Below are positions 13,301 through 24,275 of a stretch of DNA of 64,000 nucleotides, piece by piece (position 1 is the first letter of the stretch; each line of letters begins with the position of its first letter). A program made the translations under genes and the position numbers. Under the pieces are notes generated by a model. That model made no database searches and was not told where the DNA came from. It saw nothing but the letters and a program-made list of their open reading frames with translations. Origin of the DNA: Typha latifolia (lineage: Eukaryota; Streptophyta; Magnoliopsida; Poales; Typhaceae). The stretch is taken from assembly GCA_019914945.1 (NCBI GenBank), contig CM034101.1:5715188-5779187 (forward strand). The letters run 5' to 3'.

Positions 13301-13560
13301 ATGGTCAAAGATTACGTCATTGAACAAGATACTATGATGCTTTATTATGACAACACAAGTGTTATTAATATATCAAAAAATCCTATTCAACACTCGCGTA
13401 CAAAACATATTGATATCCGACATCATTTTATACGCGCGTTAGTTGAAGACAAAACAATAGCACTAGATCTTGATGAGACAGAGAAATAGTTGGGTGATCT
13501 ATTTACAAAACCTTTGGATTTACAGAGATTTGAGTATCTTCGTACTTCTTTAGGGATTTG
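10344..13560 (+). pseudogene. Ty1/copia gag end and pol: knuckle, protease, integrase, RT, RNase H (broken)
   Basis: Domain order is that of Ty1/copia. A perfect second zinc knuckle (CX2CX4HX4C) is at 10371-10412. The protease box (a DSGCSRHM-type motif) begins near 10548. The GAG-pre-integrase HHCC region starts at about 10910. The integrase core has HMDLMGP, VDDYSRYTW and SDHGREFEN, and the catalytic Glu region follows a stop at 11400. RT begins near 12060 (EELEQF, WIYKNK), with catalytic YVDD at 12629-12640. RNase H has DWAGS near 13125 and the STMEAEYIA box near 13240. Stops at 10539, 10854, 11400, 13079, 13289 and 13486 and a frame change near 11510-11610 inactivate it. Most stops replace conserved Trp or Gln codons, as expected from C-to-T decay. 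Confidence 0.93.
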
Positions 13561-15121
13561 TGCTTTGGATTGATTTTTTTTTGTTCGCGTGGTTTGGTTT
13601 GCGTGTTTCTTTTTTTTATTATTTCTTTTCGTTTCTTTTTAGGTTTTCTTTACTCTGAACTTTTCTTTGGTTTTAGTTTCAGATTTATCAAGAGTTTTTA
13701 TCATAAAATAAAATTGATGCACTCCTAGATTCACTAATATACTCTTGACATATAAATATAATTTTCTCTTGATTATGAGTTATTATAGTCAATTTTGTCA
13801 TATTACAGTATATTGTATCATTTCTGATTTATTCACTCTCTCAACTTCTATGATAATTAAACTAAATTTAATGCACTCATAACGTGTGTATATTCTTGAG
13901 TGAGCATGACATCATGAATTTTTTTTAATAGCTCACTATTAACGTTCATTTGCACAGCTTGACCTCATGTTTAGTCATCACAAATGTGTTCATAAAAGAT
14001 CAATGAAAAGAGCTACAATAAGTTAGTGTGAAAGCCATCTTGTTTAGAGTCCAGTTTGACTCAGTACATTGCTTGCAAATTAAATAAATTTTTTTGATGT
14101 TTGTGAATATCTTCTTGCACATTGTTTGATATGTATTACAAGAAAAGGGTTACCTACTCATGTATGAAAGCCATCATTGCACCTATATGGTTTATGTATA
14201 AAAAATAATAATACAGGAAAAATTCCTGTTCGGTTATGGAGAATAAGTCGAAAAGTGCAAATTTGAATACTAAGTCGGTTTGACTACTGTGTTGTATTAT
14301 TGTTTAAATAGGAAAGTTTATTTAAGAAGAATGTTTCATGTTATCTATGCTCACCTTGCATATGCATATTGTTATGATCAATCAAGATTAATTTAATTTT
14401 GAGTGATGCATTAGAATTGATTATAATATGCTTTTGATGATTTGATTGATCTGTGTATGACTTATTTCATTTGATTGTCATATTCTATGTCTTGAATCTA
14501 TTTTGAATTTCTAGAAGTGCATCTCCAAAAAGATTTTTTGATTTTTTCTTAGATTTTTTACTTAAAAAAAGTGGGGGGGGGGTGGGGGGGGGGGTTCGAA
14601 CATAAATTAATGATTTCGAACGCGGTGACTGGTGCGTTCGAACGCACTCGAGGATTCTTTATATATTGGGTCCGAACCCAAGGGTTTTCATCTTCCATCT
14701 TCCAAACCCTAGAAACTCTTCATTTTTTCCCTCTCAAATCTTCAAGATCTTGGTCTTTTTTATCAAATTTCTCACTACAAACCCTTTTAAAGGGTAGTTC
14801 TCCTCCAGATCTAGCATCTTTCGGCCGAATTTCTTAGTTTTTCTTCACTTTTGCGAGGTATGATCATCCATCAATTTTTCTATTTTTTTTCAATTAAGTC
14901 TCTTGATCTTGATTGACTTCGTGCATTTTCGAGTTTTGATCACGTTAAAGTTACTATCTTGATGTTTCTTGTGTGATTGAACATGATATCTTAGTGCTTT
15001 CAAGTGGATGATGGATTTCATTTAGGGCTTTCATGGTTTCTTGATTTTTTTTTTATTTCTTGCTATCTTTTTGTTTGCTTTGGGCATGTATTGAATCTTG
15101 CATCTTGTTTCTTTCTCAAGA
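13561..15121 (+). other. Copia internal spacer between pol and third gene
   Basis: About 1.5 kb without coding signal, T-rich on + after RNase H. It contains a striking G tract (14572-14594, two runs of about ten G split by one T) and, just after it, a perfect GCGTTCGAACGC at 14634-14645 with a decayed neighbour. Long spacers at this place are usual in SIRE-type elements that carry a third gene. Confidence 0.7.
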
Positions 15122-16171
15122 ATGCCTAGAAAAGCTGCAGTTTCCAAGAAACCTAGGCCGCCTTCCTCACCTACTTCGGCTCCCAAGTTTTCTACATCTA
15201 CGGTTGCGGGGCGTTACAAACACAATTTTGGCACTTGACCTGTTATTTGTGAACGACCCGTGGTCATTTTTGATTTTTCTGCCTTGGGGATCGAATAGAT
15301 CTTTACTAAGCGAGGATGGTTATCCGTGTGTCAGATGAGCGGGACTGCATATGTGGAAGTGGTTAGGGAATTTTTCAGTAATGCCACAGTTTTAGAATGT
15401 TGTATACGTTCTACTGTCCTTGGGGTTTCGATCTACTTGGACTCCGATGTTATTCGTGCAGAACTCCAACTTCTTGATGGTGGGTTCTAGTATCCGTCGT
15501 CTGCTCCACTCCCTGATGCCAATGAATTTGCTGGTACTGTGTTAATCAAAGGGTAACATTGGAAGGACAATATGATGCCTCATGCGAAACTAACATCAGT
15601 GGCTCGCATGCTTCACCTACTTTGTCTGTACAACGTCACCCCCAAGACTCGACATTCCAGTATTAGTCCTGATCGTTCCTTCCTTCTTCATGCGATGTTG
15701 TCGGGAGTTTCTGTTGATTTGGTTGCAGTGATCTACAATTCCATTCTAACAGCTGCATAGAAAGAAGCGCCCCGTGAAGGGTTGCCGTTTGGCATATTTA
15801 TTACAAATTTGTGCACTCAGAGTGGGGTGCGCGTGGATGCCTTGGAACCTTCTCTTACTTCGCAAAAACCGTTGGATCGGATTACTCTTAAGCGGAGTCA
15901 AGCTCATGATCAGTCATCTCCTCTCAAGCCGTCCTCTTTCGCCGCTAGACGTTCCTCACACCTCGATATTTCTGATGACAGTTCAGACGATGACTCATCT
16001 CACACTGAGGGGGAGTTACCAAAGTTCTCTGACCATTTCGATCAGCTTAGCACTCAGGTGCAGGACCTCCATTCGATCGTGAATGATTTATGAGCTGAGC
16101 AAGCACGTCAGGGGACCGTTCTCGACTCTGTCTTGTCGATTCTTCATCGTCAGTTCCCTTCGAGTTCCTAG
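15122..16171 (+). pseudogene. SIRE third gene, putative plant transposon / envelope-like protein (broken)
   Basis: A reading frame starts at ATG 15122 (MPRKAAVSKKPRPPSS) with a basic, Pro/Ser-rich N-terminus. After breaks it continues with VREFFSNATV (about 15360) and a helical segment around 15590-15760 (LTSVARMLHLLCLYNVTPKT, then SPDRSFLLHAMLSGVSVDL). A FGIFITNLCTQSGVRVD stretch (15790-15840) follows, and it ends with an acidic Asp/Ser run and a C-terminal helix to TAG at 16169. The order and wording match the putative plant transposon protein domain found downstream of pol in SIRE/Maximus elements, often called envelope-like. In-frame stops near 15237, 15292, 15488, 15555 and 15758 disable it. 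No transmembrane segment is evident, so a true envelope role is not supported here. Confidence 0.72.
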
Positions 16172-16188
16172 TCTTTGGCATTTGTGTC

Positions 16189-16200
16189 AAAAAGGGGGAG
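16189..16200 (+). other. Polypurine tract-like motif
   Basis: A purine run (AAAAAGGGGGAG type) follows a TTTGTGTC motif right after the third gene, as in SIRE elements. A second shorter run (AGGGGGAG) is at 16267-16274. Neither abuts the 3' LTR at 16516, so the one used for replication may be lost. Confidence 0.6.
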
Positions 16201-16515
16201 AGTGAGTGTGAGTTTAGACGTGTGTTTAGAGTTTAGGAGTTTACTGGTGTAGGGGAGTAATGGCATAGGGGGAGTTTACTATGTTCTGTTTACTGCTTAA
16301 ATACCTGTGAACTTTGTTCGCTTGAGTACTTGTGAATTGCTTACTTGATAATTTGTATTTGGATTGTTATTCATTTCAAGTTATTTTCACTTGATCTTGG
16401 TTTGGTATATTTTTATTTGCAGGGAATGATGTGCTAAAAGTACTAGACTTGTTGAATGCTCATTTTGAATTCTTTGTAATATCTTGTAAACTAGATGTTT
16501 TGTCACAAATTGCCA

Positions 16516-17454
16516 TTAATTATTGGCAATTGTGTACAAAATATTCTAAGTGTATTTTTACATGTATATGAGCTTTATACAAGTCTAGAATATCTCTGGT
16601 GTGAAGAATTGTAAAATTATTAGAAAAAAGCTGTTGAGTTCACACCGCGTTCACAAACACGTTTGAACGCGGTGCGTTCACAAACGCATTCAAATGCGGG
16701 TACTGCGTTCACACAGACCGAGAGCTGCATTCACAAACGCGTTCGAATGTGGGTACTACGTTCACACAGATCGAGAGCTGCGTTCACAAACGCATTCGAA
16801 CGCAACCTGAAGAATTCAAGTTGTCGCGTTCGAACGCACTCGGGCCCGTTCAAACGCACCTGAGATCAAGTCATGTCGTTTGAACGCACCCGGGCCGTGT
16901 TCGAATGCATTAACGAAGTTTGAAAAAATTGGACTTTCGTGAGTACGAATAAGACTTGGATTTGACTCTATCTTAGAGATCATATATAAGGATTGTGATG
17001 CCCTATCTCTAGAGGGGTTGAAGAAGCATTATTGAAGGAGACTTCTTGAGGCTATATCGGTTCTTCAACAATCAAAGTTCCACTTATCTACAAAAACTTA
17101 ATCTTTCGTCTTAAGGGCTATCTAGACGAAAGATCAATCTCGAGGGTTACTGAGGTTGGACTTCAATCACGAGAATCAGTGAATTGTGGGTTCTAGCGAG
17201 CAAAACTGAGAGGAATAAAGTCATTTGGATCGACGAATTGTTTTGTGAGTCAATCTTGTAACTGCTACTATTCTAGTGATTGGTTTTGATCCGAGTTTGG
17301 ATCCGTGGTTTTTACCCGTTTGGGTTTTTTCACGTTAAAATCTTGGCGTTCATCTCTGCTTTCGTTCTTAATATTTCTACAGACTTTTACTTAAGCGAAC
17401 GAGTGATATCATTGCCTAGTATTTAGATACATACTTGTGTCTAGGGATTTTTCA
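16516..17454 (+). repeat. 3' LTR of SIRE-type Ty1/copia element
   Basis: A 939-bp direct repeat of 7791-8683, highly similar throughout. It ends TTTTTCA at 17454. It lacks the first ten bases (TGTTAGG..) seen in the 5' LTR, and no polypurine tract lies directly before it. It carries one extra unit of about 60 bp within the GTTCACA/GCGTTCGAACGC array (16690-16800), which explains most of the length difference. One perfect palindrome remains at 16826-16837. Confidence 0.92.
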
Positions 17455-18550
17455 AATATATTAGTAAGATGACCCTCTAGATTTAACTAATTAAATAAGT
17501 CATATGTTGTCATTCTGGGTCGGAGTAAGTTCAACTTAGGTTTCTACATTTATTATCCATGTAAGATGAAACAAAATAATATTGATCTACACTCTTTACA
17601 GTAATATGACTATAATGTTATTAGTAGTTTGTCAATATCAATTATACTATTTTGAAATACATGATTTAAAATTTATACTAGTGAGGCAAATATGTTACAG
17701 TTGAAGGACATGGTAGAGGTCGGCGATGGCTGCTGGGCACAAGCCGAGAAACTAATAGTGGGAGGCGAGATGGTGTAGCCTCTCCTGCACACCTTGGTTA
17801 CCCAATTGTGGTGCCCATGGAAAGAGAATGAATAGGCAAAGCTTTCCAGTTTGGGTTGTGATACAGTCTAGTCACAACCCACCCAAAACATTTAGACAGT
17901 TGAGTCCCTTTCGGCCCAACACTATCGAGTTGGCCCAAACCCAACCTAAGGGGGTTGGCAATCAAGCCTAGCTCCTTCCCCATTAATGGGGGAAGAGGAA
18001 ATAGAGGAGGAAGAGGAGGGGGTGGTTGCTAGCCATCATTATCACGGACGGCCGAGTCCCTAAGGTAGAAAGTTAGTGGTGTGTTAGACAACCTCCTGAA
18101 AGCAGGTGGTTGGCTGAAAAAAAGGAAAGAAGAGATCGGCTAGGGGAGGAAGTAAACTCAGAAACCATAGGTGGACAAAGCATGAAATATGTTCTACAAC
18201 ACTCTATGAGGTGAGCATAGTGTACACAAGTAAGCAATCCATCAGTCATGGTTGTCGATAGTGGTAGGGTAGCTCCTCCGTGGCTGATGGCTATGGAGAT
18301 TCTAATTAATGCTATTTGGACCGCAAGGACACTAATCTAGGGTATCAAACATCTCGTGAAGAGGCAAATAAATTATAGTATAAGAACATGGTAGAGGTCC
18401 ATGACAGCAACGGGCATGAGTCAAGAAACTAGTAGTGGGAGGCAAGATGGTGTAGCCTCTCCTGCACACCTTAGGTACCCCGGTACCCATGGAAAGAGAA
18501 TGATTAGGCGAAGCTTTCCAAACTAGTGAGAGTTCGATTGGAAGTCATCG
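17455..18550 (-). repeat. Right part of split Ty3/gypsy LTR (copy A), with internal tandem duplication
   Basis: Resumes collinear homology with the right LTR: 17460-17600 matches 32095-32240 and 17865-18540 matches 32355-32995 (shared boxes CCTCTAGAT.TAACTAATTA, CCCAACCTAAG, GATGGTGTAGCCTC or AATGGTGTAGCCTC). A block of about 680 bp starting GAGGCAAAT at 17683 recurs at 18361, so the segment GAGGCAAAT..ATGGTGTAGCCTCTCCTGCACACC is present twice in copy A and once in copy B. The strand given is that of the parent gypsy element. Confidence 0.75.
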
Positions 18551-18559
18551 AGTGACGAA

Positions 18560-20108
18560 TTCCTCCGACCAAGTTTGAAATACAAAAATGACGACAAATT
18601 ATGATCTACACAATATAACTTAAGTTAAATAAAGAGCAGAGAAGGGAATTCACTTGCAGTTTGAATAATAAAGTCTCATTTCCTTAGCAATGCTCTGGCA
18701 ACCCACAGTCTAATGGCTTTAGGTAAAACCAAAATCATTAAAACCCTAACACATAAAGGTACCACCACTTAAATTTTTATAATTTTTCTACATCCAAATC
18801 GGTCTAGATCTGATTCGTAACATTGATATCAGAGTTACTATTCCTCGACCGTTGGTGAACATGCGATCCAAGACAAATCTAAGGGAGATTGTCATCATAG
18901 AAGACCAAGAACTCATCTCTAGATCGACTGGGTCTTCTCCAACACTCCACCAGCAGCCCTTGCTGACAACAAGCCACTAACATAGGCAAAGGCATTATTC
19001 AAAGAACTTTCAGCTGATTTGAAGGAAATGCAAGCTCCCTCAAGGACTTGATCCAAGCCTTGACATCCATTCTCCTAGCCCAGCATAGTCACCTCGCACC
19101 ACCAACATCACCAGCCACGGCGGAAATCGACTAGCCATGGCTAAAGGATTCCACCGTGAGGGAGGTGGAGAGCCCCAAAATGAGACCAAACCACCTCCTC
19201 TAGTCGCGATGGAGACCCTCCAACCACCATAGACCTAGATCGCCCCAACAACAATGCTAGAGAGGCCGATCGAGGTCATCTTCTCCACCCGTAGTTGAAG
19301 CGAGGGCCAAAAACTCTAGCATTCCACTGACGATGATTCAGGTGCTCCCAGTCCAAGCCGTTACATCCACTCCCTCCTCGAACGATCTGTACCCAAGCCA
19401 TGGCTTAAACTATATGCGCTAAGACCCAAATTTGAACCACCTATGGCTAAAATTTGGCTTAAGTCACTCACGGCTATGACAGACTTGCTAGAACAAGTGG
19501 GCCTTATAGTAGAACCCACTGTGGAGCCCTCCTCTACGTGGTAGACAAGATCCACACGGAGATTGAGGATATACAATTCGAGAGCGACGAAAGGTATGGA
19601 AACTACCATGGACACCTTCAGTCGAATTGGTTAAGTCAAGTCAAGTCAAATTGAGTTAATTAGATTTATCTTATTGTTTAAATTTCAAATAAATTAGATA
19701 ATCCGCATGTGGATTCGATTTGCTAGAATTTTTACTCCTATAGATAGGAATGGACATGTATTGATTAAACTCAATCATTGAATGATTATTTGAGTTAAGT
19801 TATTTTATTATCTTGTCTTTATCTTTTACCGTAGCGATTGGATCGCCATTATTTTTCTAGGAGTAGATCGTAACTATAGAACCTTTCGACTTCCAAACCC
19901 TAGCCACCATCTTCCTCCAATAACCATATTAGATATTTATCATTCTGCCCTATTCTAACATTGCTCAATCTTTTATTTATATCTTTTCATTTCGACCTTT
20001 GATATAGGTGAAAGCAAAGCCACTAGAACCCTAACTCATGAGGCTATCACCACCTAAATTTTTATAATTTTCTTATGTTCAAATCGGTCCAAATCTGGTT
20101 CGTAACAC
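18560..20108 (+). mobile_element. Short LTR-PBS-gag-LTR remnant (non-autonomous LTR element)
   Basis: The end of a 5' LTR is seen at 18740-18826 (AAATCGGTCTAGATCTG..CGTAACA), followed at once by a decayed primer site (TTGATATCAGAGT, 18826-18838). A similar LTR end is at 20030-20108 and the LTR body extends left to about 19620. Between them, 18860-19615 holds a gag-like, Pro/Ser/Thr-rich frame full of stops (MRSKTNLREIV at the start, an ALKDLIQALTS-type helix near 19030). There is no pol. It is therefore a deleted or naturally small element; an inverted relative of its LTR is at 4770-5030. Confidence 0.55.
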
Positions 20109-20388
20109 CTTCACTTGTATAAATTCATTTTTGTACATGTCATGGGTCATGAAGGTATATTCTCAATATTAATTCATAAAGAAATAATATGACTTTGAGA
20201 CAACTCTTAAGGCCAATCCACACAGTATGCAACTGGTCATATCCATTTTAAAATCTCAAAAGGGTTAATATAACAAGGAATTAACGTGCCCTTCCTCCCA
20301 AATCGAAACACTCCCTTCTAGGGCTAGACCTTAAGGAAAACTTTGTCCTCAACCTAGATTTCTAGATCTCATCATCAATTATTGACAT
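20109..20388. other. Spacer between two retroelements, no gene seen
   Basis: About 280 bp, AT-rich, without recognisable signal. It could be part of the deleted 5' LTR of the following element or host DNA of the older gypsy element. Confidence 0.35.
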
Positions 20389-20439
20389 AGTGATACAAAT
20401 CGGATCAAATCGGATCACATCAAATCGGATCACATTAAT

Positions 20440-21790
20440 GGTTGAAACAAGAAAGATGAAATCAATAAGGAGACCTATAAAGAGCACACCGACAAGGGAT
20501 GACTCAATGCACGATGATCCTAACCGTGATGCCGATTTTTTTGGAGCGACCACGGTAGGACCGAGTCAATCAACGTCCATGGGTTCGAATATGGATGAAC
20601 TTAGGGGTATGTTCCAAACATTGTTGCACAGAATTGACAACATATAAAAGGATCACAATGAATTCAAGGAATTTATCATGAATCGATTGGGTTCGTCATC
20701 TCCTCGATGACGAACGAAGTTTCAGGAAGGACCAGCGGTGGGATCTCATCGAATCGATACCCCCACAGGTCTAGGTGCGTCATATGAGTGTCGATGATCC
20801 TCTCCTACCTATGCCTTCACATCATCCCCTACCTCCGTTACAAAACCCAAGACCGGCGGTGGTGGAACCCGGGAGGCGTGCGGCACCGGTGCGCTTCGTC
20901 GATGAGGAGGATTGGCGCTTTGAGGATGAGGTTGATCCCTATGAAGATGGTGATGGACGTGCTCAAAAATTTAGAGAAGGTGATCAACTTGCACAAAGGT
21001 TTAGACTAGAACCAAGGATCTTTCGCGAACCCGATAATGCTATTCGAGGGAGAATCGCACGCTTGGACTTCCCAAAATTCTAAGGTGGTGATCCAACGGA
21101 TTGGGTGTTTTAGGTTGAACAATATTTTGATTGTCAAGATACAGTAGAAGATGCAAAAGTTTAGATGGCAAGCTTTCACCTCTAAGGAACGGCATTGCAT
21201 TGGTATAGATCGATTCGTTGTAGTGGTGGATTTACCAGATGGGCTAATTTTTGTAAGAGGATTATATGCAGATTTGGGACTGCGGCATATAAAGATTTTG
21301 CTGCCACATTAAGCAAGATGGTATAAAGGACGACCGTATTGGAGTACTAAGCTGAGTTTGAGAGAGTTAATAGTCATTTTGAGCCACCTTAGCCCGAACA
21401 GACATTGATGAGTATATTTATTTTGAGGCTGCGGGATGAGATACAAGCGGATGTTCGTGCTCTATATCCTACTACTCTTGAGGAGGCCTTTGAGAAGGCT
21501 GTGAGGATGGATTAAAAGCATAAGGCTCTAAAAATGGCAGCGAAAACCAATTGGGGCAACTGAGATGGGCGGTTTGCACCTAAAACGCTAGCTAGAAATT
21601 TTGAGATGTCAAAAATAGCGGCTACGAGTACTAGATCATGACCACCTTTGAGACCTTCTTCCGATGTTAGAGGAGGCACTAGACCCCCTGTTTGAACTCT
21701 CACACCTGCCCAGGTAGAGTAGAGAAGAGCAAAGGGCCTTTGCTTTTGATGTGATGAGCATTTCACCCCCGGTCATCGATGTTCTAAACT
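20440..21790 (+). pseudogene. Gypsy gag (broken)
   Basis: The frame starts at ATG 20440 (MVETRKMKSIRRP). A helical segment with ELRGMFQTLLHRIDNI ends at a stop at 20645. Proline-rich sequence and a run of acidic residues follow (20880-20960), then the gag core: LDFPKF at 21062, an ALHWYRS-type motif near 21193, and RGTTVLEYEAEFERV-like sequence near 21330-21370. The zinc-knuckle region ends in the CDEHFTPGHRC-type box near 21748-21785, only partly in frame. At least six stops and frame changes interrupt it. Confidence 0.75.
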
Positions 21791-21791
21791 G

Positions 21792-23754
21792 ATGGAGAGT
21801 GTGATGCTTATCGATGGTCTTGAGGAGGATGATGAGGTTGTTGATGATGAGGAGTGTCTAGAGGAGGTCTATGAGGAGACCGTTGTGGAGGGCGTGGAGG
21901 AAGATATCCAAGATGAAATATCAATGCATGCATATTTGAGTACTTCCGCGCCAAGGACGTTACGAGTAGACAGACTCGTTAGAAAGCATTGTGTGCACAT
22001 CCTCATCGATTCGGGGAATACACACAACTTTCTAGATGAGAGGTTAGTGAGAAGATTGGGTTTGGATACCGAACCGACCACGGGATTTGACGTTGCTATT
22101 GAAGACGGCACGCAGCTTAAGGCTGAGAGCTTGTGTCGTCGGGTCGATATACGGGTGGAAGGACACGGCATCATTGTGGACTTGTATTCGTTGTCGCTGT
22201 GGGGAGCGGACATTGTCCTTGGTGCTCAGTGGTTATAGAGTTTGGGACCTGTCATATTTGATTTCCAGAGCATGTGGATGAAATTTAAACAAGAAAACAA
22301 AGATATGCAGCTTGATGGTGTTCGGTTTTCGTCGATTCTTACGATGCAGCCTATGATGCGTACGATTTGGCCTATTTTCTTCAGTTAGGATCAGTAGGAG
22401 ATGAGACTCAAACGAGTTCAGGTACTACCATTAAATTGTCTAATTTATTAGATAAATTTTCTCGACTGTTTGAGGAGCCATAGGAGTTGCTACCGAGGAG
22501 AGCGACGGACCATCGTATAGAGATTGGACCCGGGGCTGCACCGGTAAACGTAAGGTCATATCGGTATCCACATATGCAGAAAGAAGTTATCTTAAAGATG
22601 GTTGCCGAGATGTTAGAGCAAGGTCTTATTCAACATAGTCATAGCTCATACTCATCCCTCGTGCTTTTTGTGCGAAAAAAGGATAGGACATGGCATTTTT
22701 GTGTCGACTATCGAGCACTAAACGCTATTACCATCAAGGACCGGTATCCCATTACGGTTATCAAGGAGTTGCTGGACGAGCTTGCAAGGGCGACTATATT
22801 CAGCAAGCTTGACTTGAGGGCCAGTTATCATCAAATTAGATTTCACCCGGTGGATGTGCACAAAACTGCATTTCAGACTCCGGACGGGCATTACAAGTTA
22901 TAGGTGATGCCCCAGCTACCTTTCAAGGTCTCATGAATGATATATTTCGGCATCTCTTGCAAAGGTATGTCTTAGTATTTTTTGATGACATTTTGTTGTA
23001 TAGCAAGATTGAATTGGAGAATTGGCGGCATTTGGAGGATGTGCTAAATTTGTTTAAGCAAAACCATTTGAAGATCAAGAAGACCAAATGCCTATGGGGA
23101 GTACCACAAGTGGAGTATTTAGGCCATATTATTTCAGCAGATGGTGTAGCGACAGATCCTCAAAAGGTTGCATGTAGGACTGCTTGGCCTATTCCTACTA
23201 CTACTATCAGATTGAGAGAATTTTTAGGGCTGACCGAATATTATCACCGATTCATCGTCAGATATGACAAGATCGCTGCTCCTCTCACTTCTTTGTTGAA
23301 AAGTGACTCTTTTAGATGGACGGATGAAGCCACTTCAGCCTTTGAAAAATTAAAAACAACAATGACGGCGACACCCATTTTAGCGCTACCGAACTTCACC
23401 AAAGAGTTCATTATGAAATGTGATGCGTCGGGTGTTGGCATAGGAGCTGTACTAATACAAGAAGGACATCCCATTGCCTATCTTAATAATGCTTTATTAT
23501 AAAAATCTCAGCAATTATCGACTTACGAAAGGGAGATGTTCGCAATTCTGCATGTAGTAAATAAGTGGAGTCCTTATTTGATTGGTAGACAATTTATTAT
23601 TCGAACTGATCAAAGAAGCCTTCCATACTTTATGGGACAGCGTATACACACTCTGGCAGAGCAGAGATGGGTCACAAAATTGCTAGGATATGATTATAAA
23701 ATCCAATACAAGAAGGAAACAAAAAATAGAGTGGTAGATGCATTATCACGCTAA
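21792..23754 (+). pseudogene. Gypsy protease, reverse transcriptase and RNase H (broken)
   Basis: An acidic linker leads to an aspartic protease with LIDSGNTHNFLDERL (about 21998-22040) and VLGAQWL at its end (22218-22238). RT begins near 22590 (VAEMLEQGLIQHS) with DYRALNAITIKDRYPI, FSKLDLRASYHQI and the catalytic FFDDIL box (Asp-Asp codons at 22984-22989). A deletion at about 22908 removes the FGLTNA segment and shifts frame. RNase H follows: KCDASGVGIGAVL near 23418, TYEREMFAIL and RTDQRSL near 23600, ending DALSR at 23739-23753. Stops at 22236, 22483, 22901 and 23500 also break it. The wording is that of chromoviruses of the Reina-like type, from memory. Confidence 0.9.
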
Positions 23755-24246
23755 CCCAATACCGCCGAGCTTGCAGCTTATTCTTCTTCTATCTTTCCCT
23801 TCCTTGATGAACTGAGGTATGCATGTTTATCTGACCCAGATATTTTGAGATTATTGCAGGAGGTGATGGATGATCCGGAGCGCCATCCAGAGTTGTAGAA
23901 TCGATGCGGGTTGTTGCTGGACCGCGGATGCATTCGGGTGTTGGAGCGTATTAGTACAGTTGCATATTATTTGGAGCTGCCGGAGGAGTCGAGAGTGCAT
24001 CATGTCTTCCATGTTTCATTGCTGAGGGAGTGCATTGGAGATTATGAGATCGTTGGATCAGTTCTACTAGAGCCATTGGAGGAGATAAAGATTGTAAAGC
24101 CAGTTCATGTACTTGCTAGGCGCCGACGATGACACAGTACTAGATTAGAGATGGAAATTCTAGTTGAGTGGATTAGCAAGTCATTGATGAGGCGACATGG
24201 GAATTGGAGACTGACATTTTGGAGTGTTTCCCTGACTTTTTACCTT
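23755..24246 (+). pseudogene. Gypsy integrase ends and chromodomain tail, catalytic core missing
   Basis: After RNase H the usual integrase N-terminal linker is seen (DELRYACLSDPDILRLLQ, then a stop, then GLLLDRGCIRV). At about 23938 it jumps straight to the C-terminal integrase motif (VAYYLELPEESRVHHVFHVS, about 23955-24015). The HHCC zinc finger and the whole D,D-35-E core, normally several hundred bases, are absent. The chromodomain end is present in another frame as DEATWELETDILECFPDF up to a TGA at 24244-24246. This copy could not integrate by its own enzyme. Confidence 0.82.
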
Positions 24247-24275
24247 GAGGGCAAGGTGGGGGAAGCGTGGTGGAT

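Noticed and set aside
13700..14560. Possible microRNA or structured RNA in the copia spacer
   Set aside because: AT-rich with chance pairings only; I could not find a convincing long hairpin by eye.
16663..16863. Short frame in the copia 3' LTR; similar ones at 48967-49149 and 53343-53570
   Set aside because: They are translations of the GCGTTCGAACGC array, recurring wherever the array occurs.
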